The translations under genes were made by a program, and so were the position numbers. A stretch of DNA of 10,478 nucleotides from Thermodesulfobacteriota bacterium (GTDB lineage Bacteria > Desulfobacterota > Thermodesulfobacteria > Thermodesulfobacteriales > Thermodesulfatatoraceae), in the NCBI GenBank assembly GCA_013154385.1, contig JAADCO010000045.1:1-10478 (forward strand). The letters are read 5' to 3'. The notes below the pieces were generated by a model. The model searched no databases and was not told the origin of the DNA. It worked only from the letters and a program-made list of their open reading frames with translations. Positions 1-5,709 of this stretch are shown piece after piece (position 1 is the stretch's first letter; each line of letters starts with the position of its first letter).

Positions 1-56
1 AAGACCTTTCCTTCCATTCCTTGTCACCTCGGTGCTTTTTCACTAGTCTAACCGCC

Positions 57-764
57 ATGTTACCAGAGGGTGCGGAGAAGAAGTGTTACGTGCGGGAGAA
101 GTTCTCCCGGGTCACCAGGCGATACGATCTGGTGAACACCCTGGGGAGCTTCGGGCTCGACCACTGGTGGCGCTACCAGGCCGCCCGGGAGCTCGCTCGG
201 TTCCCCGGGCCCATCCTCGACCTCTGCGCCGGCACCCTCACCCTGGCCAAGGAGATCGTCCGTCAGCGCCCGCGCCTGGTGATGGCCCTCGACATCTGCT
301 GGGAGATGCTCGCTTACGGGCGTCTGCGTCTGGCCACCCATCCGGCCCTTTCCTTCATTCGCCTGCTGGTGGGTGACGCCGAAAGGCTCCCCTTCGCCGC
401 GGAGAGCTTCTTCGGCGTGAGCGTGGCCTTCGGCGTCCGCAACCTGGCCCATCTCGAAAGGGGCCTGGCCGAGATGGTCCGGGTGCTCAAGCCCGGAGGC
501 AAGGCGGTGATCCTTGAGTTCTCGCGCCCCAAGGCGCCGCTTTTTGCGCCGGTCTATCGGCGCTATCTGCGCTACTTCATGCCGCTTCTCGGGGGAGCCC
601 TCACCGGAGATCGGGAGGCTTACGAATATCTGGCGCGTTCCATTGCCGCGTTTCCGGAGCCGGAGGAGCTCGCGGGTCTAATGCGCGAGGTGGGTTTTTC
701 CGAGGTGTCCTATCGGCCCCTGACCCTCGGGGTGGTCCATCTCTACACCGCGCTCAAGCCTTGA
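57..764 (+). CDS. UbiE/MenG-like quinone biosynthesis C-methyltransferase (variant)
   Basis: Class I SAM-dependent methyltransferase of the UbiE/MenG family, which C-methylates the ring of demethylmenaquinone (or a ubiquinone precursor) late in quinone synthesis at the membrane. The 235-residue protein has the family layout: N-terminal FSRVTRRYDLVN (16-27), SAM-binding region (53-63), DAERLPF (107-113), AFGVRNLAHLERGL (124-137), the signature RVLKPGGKAVILEFSRP (142-158), and a C-terminal YEYLARSIAAFP block (189-200). Length is close to the usual 230-250. Motif I is odd: DLCAGTLT (55-62) where the family normally has D-x-x-x-GTGD, so a glycine and the following acid are replaced by Leu and Thr. 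I chose ATG 57 over TTG 21 because the extra twelve residues do not resemble the family. No clear Shine-Dalgarno precedes it. It converges on the aminotransferase with an 11-base overlap. Family membership is firm; the exact substrate, and whether it is fully active, are not. Confidence 0.85.
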   Translation: MLPEGAEKKCYVREKFSRVTRRYDLVNTLGSFGLDHWWRYQAARELARFPGPILDLCAGTLTLAKEIVRQRPRLVMALDICWEMLAYGRLRLATHPALSFIRLLVGDAERLPFAAESFFGVSVAFGVRNLAHLERGLAEMVRVLKPGGKAVILEFSRPKAPLFAPVYRRYLRYFMPLLGGALTGDREAYEYLARSIAAFPEPEELAGLMREVGFSEVSYRPLTLGVVHLYTALKP

Positions 765-1977
765 GGCCCTTGCGGGCCAGATAGCCCTTCATGAACTTCT
801 TGATGCGGTCGTAAGCTTCGGCCAAGACTTCTTCCGGCGGGAGGAAGACCACGCGGAAGTGGGCGGTGCCCGGCTTCTGTCCGAAGCCGCTTCCGTGGAC
901 TACGACCACACCGGTTTCGGCGATGAGTTCCTTGACGAACTCGCGATCCGAAACCCCCGGGATGTCAATGCGCGGGAAGGCGTAGAAGGCCCCCTGGGGT
1001 TTCACGCAGGAGATGCCCGGGATGTCGTTTAGCATCTCCACCGTGAGGTTGCGGCGCCTTTCGAGCTTCTCGATGACTTCCCGCAGATGGTTCTGGTTGC
1101 CGTTGAGCGCCACGGGGATGGCGTACTGCTTGGGATGGCTGGTGGAAAGGCGCGCCCGGGCGAGCTTGTGGATGGCCTCGACGAAGTCCTTGACCACCTC
1201 CCGCGGGCCGGAGACTATGCCCCAGCCGATGCGAAAACCCGGGGCCAAATAGCACTTGGAGAGCCCGTTGAAGGTGACCACGGGCACGTCCTTGTCGAGC
1301 GAGGCGATGGGAATGTGGCGCTTGCCGTCGAAGACGAGCTTGTCGTAGATCTCGTCGGAGAAGATGACCAGATGGTACTTCTTGGCGATCTCGATGATGC
1401 CCCGGAGGGTCTCCTCCGAATACACCGCGCCCGTGGGGTTGTTGGGGTTGATGATGACGATGGCGCGGGTCTTTTCGTTTATCTTGGACTCGATGTCGGC
1501 GAGATCCGGCTGCCAGGCGTTGTCCTCGTCCAGATAGTAAGGATTGGGCTCGGCGCCGAGCTTGGCCAGGATGGCCGTGTAAAGGGGATAGCCGGGATAG
1601 GGCACGAGGACGTTTTCCCCCTCGTTGACCAAGGCGGTGAGGGCGAAGTCGATGGCTTCGCTGGCTCCGGTGGTGACGAAGATGTCGGCGGGTTCTATTC
1701 CGTGAGACCGCGCTTCCTGGCGAATGGCCTCGATGGCCTCGTCCACCCCTTCGGAGGCCGAATAGCCGGTGAGGTTCTCGCGCATGGCCTGGTAAGTGGC
1801 CTCCACCAGGGGCTCAGGGGTGCGAAAGTCGTACTGTATCGGGTCTCCGATGTTCAGGAAGAGCAGCTTCTTGCCCTTCTTCTTGGCCTCTTCCGCTACC
1901 AGGACGATGTCGCGCACGGCGTATTCGATGTTTTCCGTGCGCCGTGCCGGTTTGATGGGGGGAAATTCCTTGCTCAT
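754..1977 (-). CDS. PLP-dependent class I/II aminotransferase, alanine aminotransferase-like
   Basis: Fold-type I PLP enzyme that moves an amino group between an amino acid and a 2-oxo acid in the cytoplasm. From ATG 1977 it has 407 residues. Visible motifs are NIGDP (42-46), the phosphate-binding TTGASEA (102-108), NPNNPTG (177-183), the cofactor-nitrogen Asp in SDEIYD (D208, with Y211), the Schiff-base lysine in NGLSKCY (K241), PGFRIGW (246-252), KPQGAFYAFP (326-335) and the carboxylate-binding Arg in HFRVVF (R375). The overall pattern, from memory, is closest to the alanine aminotransferases of hyperthermophilic archaea and thermophilic bacteria, so alanine/pyruvate with glutamate/2-oxoglutarate is the likeliest use; aspartate is an alternative. 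A TTG at 2022 is also in frame, but a probable promoter sits so close that transcription would start at or past it, and ATG 1977 is preceded by a weak AAGGTGA. The 3' end overlaps the UbiE-like gene. Confidence 0.9.
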   Translation of the reverse strand: MSKEFPPIKPARRTENIEYAVRDIVLVAEEAKKKGKKLLFLNIGDPIQYDFRTPEPLVEATYQAMRENLTGYSASEGVDEAIEAIRQEARSHGIEPADIFVTTGASEAIDFALTALVNEGENVLVPYPGYPLYTAILAKLGAEPNPYYLDEDNAWQPDLADIESKINEKTRAIVIINPNNPTGAVYSEETLRGIIEIAKKYHLVIFSDEIYDKLVFDGKRHIPIASLDKDVPVVTFNGLSKCYLAPGFRIGWGIVSGPREVVKDFVEAIHKLARARLSTSHPKQYAIPVALNGNQNHLREVIEKLERRRNLTVEMLNDIPGISCVKPQGAFYAFPRIDIPGVSDREFVKELIAETGVVVVHGSGFGQKPGTAHFRVVFLPPEEVLAEAYDRIKKFMKGYLARKGLKA

Positions 1978-2025
1978 CTTCTTTTTGGTCACCTTTTCCT
2001 TCACCGCCTTTTGAAAAGTCAACCT

Positions 2026-2057
2026 ATGATATTGCCCCTCAAAGAGGGGGGTGTCAA
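2026..2057 (-). promoter_or_regulatory. Probable sigma-70-type promoter of the aminotransferase gene with spacer palindrome
   Basis: On the minus strand a perfect -35 hexamer TTGACA lies at 2057-2052. Two -10 candidates follow: CAATAT (2034-2029) at the ideal 17-base spacing but a poor match, or TATCAT (2031-2026), a five-of-six match at a long 20-base spacing. The spacer contains a perfect inverted repeat, CCCCTC-AAA-GAGGGG on the plus strand (2035-2049), which could be a repressor site or could help shorten the effective spacing. The -35 box is what I see; promoter activity and an operator role are inferred. Confidence 0.5.
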
Positions 2058-2086
2058 CAAGATGGCGCCAAAGTGTCGGCGTATTT

Positions 2087-2092
2087 TCTAAT
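2087..2092 (+). promoter_or_regulatory. Possible -10 element for the FlgT-like/FG-GAP gene
   Basis: TCTAAT matches the TATAAT consensus at five of six positions and lies 70 bases before the ATG at 2163. No acceptable -35 is found 16-18 bases upstream, where the sequence is GGCGCC-like, so this would need an activator or another sigma factor. Weak candidate only. Confidence 0.25.
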
Positions 2093-2162
2093 CGGTTCGT
2101 GGGAAAGTTTTTGAAACCTTTTCAGGATGGTCCAACCCCTACTCCTGTGGTATGAAAGAGCC

Positions 2163-3926
2163 ATGCTGAAAAGAGGCTTCCTTTTCGTTTTGGTGTTCCT
2201 TTGCTGGGTGTCGTTCTCCTGGGCCAAGAGCTTGGAGGACATCTATCGCGATTTTTCTCCGCTCGAGGCCCTGGTCATCAGCGTTGACGGTTCCGAGGTG
2301 GTCCTCGACAAGGGCCGGGCCGACGGCGTCCATCCCGGAGACATCTTCACCGTCTACAAGTGGGGCAAGGAGATCGTCCATCCGGTGACCAAGAAGGTCG
2401 TCGGCCATCTGAAGATCCCCGTGGCCAAGGTGGAGGTTCGGCGCCTCGACCAGAACTTCTCCACGGCTCTCGTGCTCTCCGGAAAGGAGATCGAGGTCGG
2501 GGCCCCGGCCGTGCGGTTCCAGGACCTGCGGGTCCTCTTCCTGGAGGAGGCCCCGGGGATCGGCGACCAGATCCTTCCGCTTCTCAAGACCAAGCTCTCC
2601 GGGCTCACCTTCGTCGAGCGTCCGGGTGTCACCTTCGAGAGCCTCACCCCCGCCTGGCTTGAGCAGGAGGGTTTCGACCTGGTCTTCGTGGCCGATGCGC
2701 GGGCCCTCAAGGTCTACAACGCCCGGCTGGAGGTGCTCCAGATCTACGAGTTGACCGGGGTGGTCTCCCTCCCCGAGGCCCCGGCCCGCACGCAGGTCGC
2801 CCCTCAACCTGCTCCCAAGGCTCCCCAGGCGCCGTCTTCGGCGGCGGTGGCCCCGCCGGCGACGACGAGCCCTTATCCCTACACCACCCTCCAGTATCAG
2901 CGTCCGGCGGCTCCTTCCTTCCGGCGGGTGGGGCGTCTGAACGAGGTGGTCATAGATTTCGACATGGGAGATCTCGACCGGGACGGTCGCCCGGAGATCG
3001 TCTATCTCACGCCTGACACCCTCTTCGTGACCAAGCTGCGCGCGCCGGGGGCCTGGAAGTACCAATACAAGGGCTTTGGGAAGGTGCTCAACTTCTCCCT
3101 CGGCCCCCGCGGCTGGATCGCGCTCAACGTCTACGTGGACAAGGAAGGGATGCGCTCGCTCCTCCTCCGCTTCTCCGAGGGGAAGTTCGAGGTCAAGGTG
3201 CGGGACATCAACCTCATCCTGGGGTTCTTCGACTTCGACGGAGACGGCGTGCGGGAGACCCTCCTCGGGCAGAACTACGACCTGGAAGACTTCTTCGGCA
3301 TTCCGGTCTTCGAGCTGAGGCCCAAGCGCGGCGGGAAGGGGCTCGATTACCATCGCAAGCTCAAGGTGCCGCGGAACTTCAAGATCCTCGGGGCGGCCTT
3401 TGCCGATCTCGACGGAGACGGCAAGAAGGAGATCATCTCCCTCGACAACGCCCACAAGCTCTGCGTCTTCAAGGGGAAGAAGCGCATCTGGAAGTCCAAC
3501 CGGAAGGTGGGTGGCTCCATCTACGCCATCCTGGCTTCCACGGGGCGAAGCCCGCGGGCCTACAAGAGGGCGGTGTCTGCCGAGGTGGAGCCCGTGGTGA
3601 AGGACATCAACGGCGACGGGCGCGAGGAGGTCCTCCTGGTGGTGAACAAGAGCGCCCATCGCGATCTCCTGCCGGGAATCCCGGCCTACGAATCGGGTGA
3701 GGTGATGGTGCTCGCCTCCACCCCCACGGGTTACGATCTCTTGCCCCTTACCGGGGCCTTCGAGGGGCCGCTTCAGGGGCTTGCGGTCTCCGGCCAGGAG
3801 GTCTACGTGGTCTTCGTCAAGGGCAACCCCTTCACGCAGGAAGGGGAGTCCTATCTCCTGGCCTTTCCCCTGGTCATGCCGGCGGTCTCCGCCGGGCCCT
3901 ATCAGCAGGTTCCCAGTTTACGCTAG
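2163..3926 (+). CDS. Exported protein with FlgT-like domain and FG-GAP/VCBS repeats
   Basis: 587-residue exported protein with no known function. A signal peptide spans residues 1-21 (MLKRG, hydrophobic FLFVLVFLCWVSF, cleavage after SWA). Residues 35-120 resemble the C-terminal domain of the flagellar assembly protein FlgT: V-DGSEVVLDKGRADGVHPGDIFTVY, then HPVTKKVVG and an IPVAKVEV strand. Residues about 204-252 form a Pro/Ala-rich linker. The rest looks like an FG-GAP/VCBS beta-propeller with four calcium-type loops: DLDRDG (270-275), DFDGDG (357-362), DLDGDG (415-420) and DINGDG (481-486), each followed by an acidic residue and a beta strand. ATG 2163 is preferred over ATG 2127 because it begins directly at the signal peptide and has an AAAGAG before it. 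The gene is 17 bases upstream of ribH on the same strand. A periplasmic or surface location, perhaps linked to the flagellum or cell envelope, is inference; Vibrio FlgT is an H-ring protein. Confidence 0.8.
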   Translation: MLKRGFLFVLVFLCWVSFSWAKSLEDIYRDFSPLEALVISVDGSEVVLDKGRADGVHPGDIFTVYKWGKEIVHPVTKKVVGHLKIPVAKVEVRRLDQNFSTALVLSGKEIEVGAPAVRFQDLRVLFLEEAPGIGDQILPLLKTKLSGLTFVERPGVTFESLTPAWLEQEGFDLVFVADARALKVYNARLEVLQIYELTGVVSLPEAPARTQVAPQPAPKAPQAPSSAAVAPPATTSPYPYTTLQYQRPAAPSFRRVGRLNEVVIDFDMGDLDRDGRPEIVYLTPDTLFVTKLRAPGAWKYQYKGFGKVLNFSLGPRGWIALNVYVDKEGMRSLLLRFSEGKFEVKVRDINLILGFFDFDGDGVRETLLGQNYDLEDFFGIPVFELRPKRGGKGLDYHRKLKVPRNFKILGAAFADLDGDGKKEIISLDNAHKLCVFKGKKRIWKSNRKVGGSIYAILASTGRSPRAYKRAVSAEVEPVVKDINGDGREEVLLVVNKSAHRDLLPGIPAYESGEVMVLASTPTGYDLLPLTGAFEGPLQGLAVSGQEVYVVFVKGNPFTQEGESYLLAFPLVMPAVSAGPYQQVPSLR

Positions 3927-3928
3927 TC

Positions 3929-3936
3929 AAGGAGGT
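3929..3936 (+). promoter_or_regulatory. Strong ribosome binding site of ribH
   Basis: AAGGAGGT matches the anti-Shine-Dalgarno sequence completely and lies seven bases before the ATG at 3944. It begins three bases after the stop codon of the upstream gene. This is the best ribosome binding site on the plus strand and suggests that ribH is translated efficiently and independently of its upstream neighbour. Confidence 0.85.
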
Positions 3937-3943
3937 CCGAGAC

Positions 3944-4414
3944 ATGAGTTATCGGGTCATCGAGGGTGACTTCCGCGGTGAAGGACTTAGATTTGGGATT
4001 GTGGTCGGACGCTTCAACAGCTTCATCAGCAAGAAGTTGCTCGAGGGGGCGCTCGATGCCCTCACGCGCCACGGAGTGGACCCCGCGCGGGTCGAGGTGG
4101 TCTGGGTGCCGGGTTCGTTCGAGATCCCTCTTGCGGCCAAGAAGATGGCTTCCTCCGGCAAGTACGACGCCCTCATCTGTCTGGGCACCATCATCCGCGG
4201 GGCCACGCCTCACTTCGATTACGTGGCGGCGGAAGCGAGCAAGGGCATCGCTCAGGTGATGCTGGAAACGCAGGTCCCCATCTCCTTCGGGGTCCTCACC
4301 ACCGAAACCATCGAACAGGCCATCGAAAGGGCCGGCACCAAGGCGGGGAACAAGGGTTTTGACGCCGCCATGGCCGCGCTCGAGATGGCAAATTTGATCA
4401 AGAAATTGGGTTGA
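3944..4414 (+). CDS. ribH: 6,7-dimethyl-8-ribityllumazine synthase (RibH)
   Basis: Lumazine synthase joins 5-amino-6-ribitylamino-uracil with 3,4-dihydroxybutanone 4-phosphate to make lumazine, the direct precursor of riboflavin, in the cytoplasm. The 156-residue product is the usual family length. Visible conserved elements are VVGRFNSFI (20-28, with the substrate-stacking Phe 24), VPGSFEIP (55-62), GTIIRGATPHFDYV (81-94, with the catalytic His 90), PISFGVLTTE (112-121) and ERAGTKAGNKG (128-138, with the phosphate-binding Arg 129). The family assembles as pentamers, often 60-mer capsids; the oligomer cannot be told from sequence alone. Translation starts at an ATG after a perfect Shine-Dalgarno. 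nusB begins one base after its stop, an arrangement seen in many bacteria. No ribAB, ribD or ribE lies in this window and no FMN riboswitch is visible upstream, so the other pathway genes must be elsewhere. Confidence 0.97.
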   Translation: MSYRVIEGDFRGEGLRFGIVVGRFNSFISKKLLEGALDALTRHGVDPARVEVVWVPGSFEIPLAAKKMASSGKYDALICLGTIIRGATPHFDYVAAEASKGIAQVMLETQVPISFGVLTTETIEQAIERAGTKAGNKGFDAAMAALEMANLIKKLG

Positions 4415-4415
4415 T

Positions 4416-4850
4416 ATGGGTGCGCGAAGAAAAGGTCGTGAAATAGCGGTGCAAATTCTCTATCAAGCCGACGTGGCCGGGGTGCCTCTCACCGAGGCCT
4501 TTTCCACCTACGAGGGCTATTTCAGCCCCTCGCCGCGGGCCTTGGAGTTCGCCAAGGAACTGGTCAACGGAGTGGCGGAGAAGCAGGAGGAAATAGACGC
4601 CCTGATCGAGAAGTTTTCCAAGCACTGGAAGCTTTCGCGGATGTCGGCCATTGACCGGAACATCCTCCGGCTGGCCACCTACGAGCTCCTCTACCGGCCC
4701 GACATCCCGCCCAAGGTCTCCATCAACGAGGCCGTGGAGCTGGCCAAGGCCTTCGGTTCCGAAGAGTCAGCGGCCTTTGTCAACGGGATCTTGGACGCCA
4801 TCTACCGGGAAGTCGTCCTCAAAAATGAGCCAAGATCCGCTGAAGCCTGA
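4416..4850 (+). CDS. nusB: Transcription antitermination factor NusB
   Basis: NusB binds NusE (ribosomal protein S10) and the boxA RNA element to form the antitermination complex on rRNA operons. The 144-residue protein begins with the typical basic RRKGREIAVQILYQAD helix (4-19). It contains SRMSAIDRNILRLATYELLY (family SxxDRNILRLAxYEL) and then the block from PKVSINEAVELAK to FVNGILDAI, which are diagnostic. The family's usual length is 130-160. Only one base separates its ATG from the ribH stop codon, and no good Shine-Dalgarno is present, so translation is probably coupled to ribH. Its last 26 bases overlap the next gene, which starts in another frame within its 3' end. Confidence 0.97.
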   Translation: MGARRKGREIAVQILYQADVAGVPLTEAFSTYEGYFSPSPRALEFAKELVNGVAEKQEEIDALIEKFSKHWKLSRMSAIDRNILRLATYELLYRPDIPPKVSINEAVELAKAFGSEESAAFVNGILDAIYREVVLKNEPRSAEA

Positions 4851-5709
4851 GTTCTGGAAGGAGTATGCCAGAAAGGGCAAGGAGCCTGCTGACAGCCGTT
4901 TTCTCTCCCCTGATTTTTGGGACCGCCTCTCCGAAAGTTACGACGAGCTAGAAGAAGACCCCTTCTACCAGCAGATGGTGGAAGAGGTGATCTCGGCCAT
5001 GCGGCAGAGGGGGGCCCTCTCCCCCGAGGCCAGGGTCTTTGATGTCTGCTGCGGCCCGGGGAACTACGCCGTGCGTTTCGCCCCCCACGTCAAGGAAGTC
5101 GTGGGGCTCGACGTTTCGCCGAAGATGCTCGCCCTCTTCGAGGAGCGCATGAAGGAGGCGGGTTTCAACAACTATCGCCTCATCAAGGCCGACTGGTTTT
5201 CCTACGAACCCGAAGAGCGCTTCGATACGGTCTTCGTTTCCATGAGCCCCATCCTCCACGATCTGGACTCCGTTGATCGCCTCCTCGGCCTGGCCGAGCG
5301 CTTTCTGGTGCTCGTCCACTGGGCCGGAGTGCGGGAGAACCTCCTTCAGCAGCGCCTGGTGCGCGAGGTCCTGGGGATGGAGATGCGCTGGAAGAAAGCC
5401 GGGATCATCGTGCCCTTCAACTATCTCTACACCCTGGGCTATCCGGGGGACCTCAGGTTCTTCTGCGGATACTGGCGCCGGAAGCGGCCCGTGGAAAAGG
5501 AACTCGAGCACCTCCTCTGGCGTCTGGAAGGGCAGGGGGTCGAGGTCTCTTCCGCGCAGAGGGAGAAGTTCCTGGCCCTCTTGCAGAAGGAGGCCGATCC
5601 TTACGGGAACGTGGTTTCGCAGACGAGGGTGCGTATCGGGATGGTGATGGTGGAGGTGGGCGGCCCCTGCGCCCGGCAGGGACCACCCGAGACGTCTTCT
5701 AAGCCTTGA
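4825..5709 (+). CDS. Class I SAM-dependent methyltransferase, substrate unknown
   Basis: A Rossmann-fold SAM methyltransferase of 294 residues that I cannot assign to a named enzyme. Motif I is VFDVCCGPGNYAVRF (71-85, D-x-x-x-GPGN), followed by the acidic-loop strand VVGLDVSPKMLALF (92-105), motif II-like RLIKADWFSY (118-127) and a motif IV-like strand DTVFVSMSPILHD (134-146). The C-terminal part (about 165-270) is unusual for a minimal methyltransferase, with an aromatic-rich segment FNYLYTLGYPGDLRFFCGYWRR (198-219) that may form a substrate cap. ATG 4825 lies inside nusB; the 26-base overlap and the lack of a clear ribosome binding site point to translational coupling. An upstream extension in the same frame is just nusB read out of frame. 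The 3' end overlaps the convergent chemoreceptor gene by 11 bases. The operon position hints at a flavin, RNA or housekeeping role, but the sequence does not show which. Confidence 0.85.
   Translation: MSQDPLKPEFWKEYARKGKEPADSRFLSPDFWDRLSESYDELEEDPFYQQMVEEVISAMRQRGALSPEARVFDVCCGPGNYAVRFAPHVKEVVGLDVSPKMLALFEERMKEAGFNNYRLIKADWFSYEPEERFDTVFVSMSPILHDLDSVDRLLGLAERFLVLVHWAGVRENLLQQRLVREVLGMEMRWKKAGIIVPFNYLYTLGYPGDLRFFCGYWRRKRPVEKELEHLLWRLEGQGVEVSSAQREKFLALLQKEADPYGNVVSQTRVRIGMVMVEVGGPCARQGPPETSSKP

Larger units (their letters stand above)
1978..2162. other. Divergent intergenic region
   Basis: This 185-base spacer separates the minus-strand aminotransferase from the plus-strand FlgT-like/FG-GAP gene and is more AT-rich than the flanking genes. 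It must hold both promoters. It contains the TTGACA-type promoter with its internal inverted repeat (listed separately), an 8-bp palindrome TGGCGCCA (2063-2070), a possible plus-strand -10 (TCTAAT, 2087-2092) and an imperfect hairpin around 2103-2123 (GAAAGTTT facing AAACcTTTtC). I see no RNA gene or small ORF with a believable ribosome binding site. Confidence 0.6.

Noticed and set aside
1..17. Possible start of a divergent minus-strand gene: ATG at 17-15 with GAGGTG seven bases upstream.
   Set aside because: Only five codons (MEGKV) fit before the edge, and the 39 bases up to the UbiE-like start leave no room for two normal promoters. It cannot be supported from this window alone.
1..51. 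Possible tail of an upstream plus-strand gene ending at TAA 49-51, five bases before the UbiE-like start.
   Set aside because: Sixteen codons with no recognisable family sequence. A second frame also stays open until TAG 45-47, so there is nothing to choose between them.
765..778. Hairpin GGCCC-TTGC-GGGCC just after the UbiE-like stop codon as a terminator.
   Set aside because: The stem is only five base pairs, no T-tract follows on either strand, and it lies within the coding end of the aminotransferase. A GC-rich codon coincidence is more likely.
2063..2070. TGGCGCCA palindrome as a regulator site.
   Set aside because: Eight-base GC-rich palindromes are expected by chance in a genome of this composition, and there is no second copy or known matching operator here.
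1087..2091. Long open frames on the opposite strand of real genes (for example 1087-2091 plus, 2139-3659 minus, 5774-6790 plus, 8289-9572 plus).
   Set aside because: They are antisense to clearly recognised proteins, give low-complexity sequences rich in His, Gly, Leu, Arg or Asp, and show no domain. They are a by-product of GC-rich codon use that removes stop codons from other frames.
3927..3943. FMN riboswitch before ribH.
   Set aside because: Only 17 bases separate ribH from the upstream coding region. An FMN riboswitch needs well over 100 bases, and none of its conserved blocks is seen upstream of the operon's first gene either.
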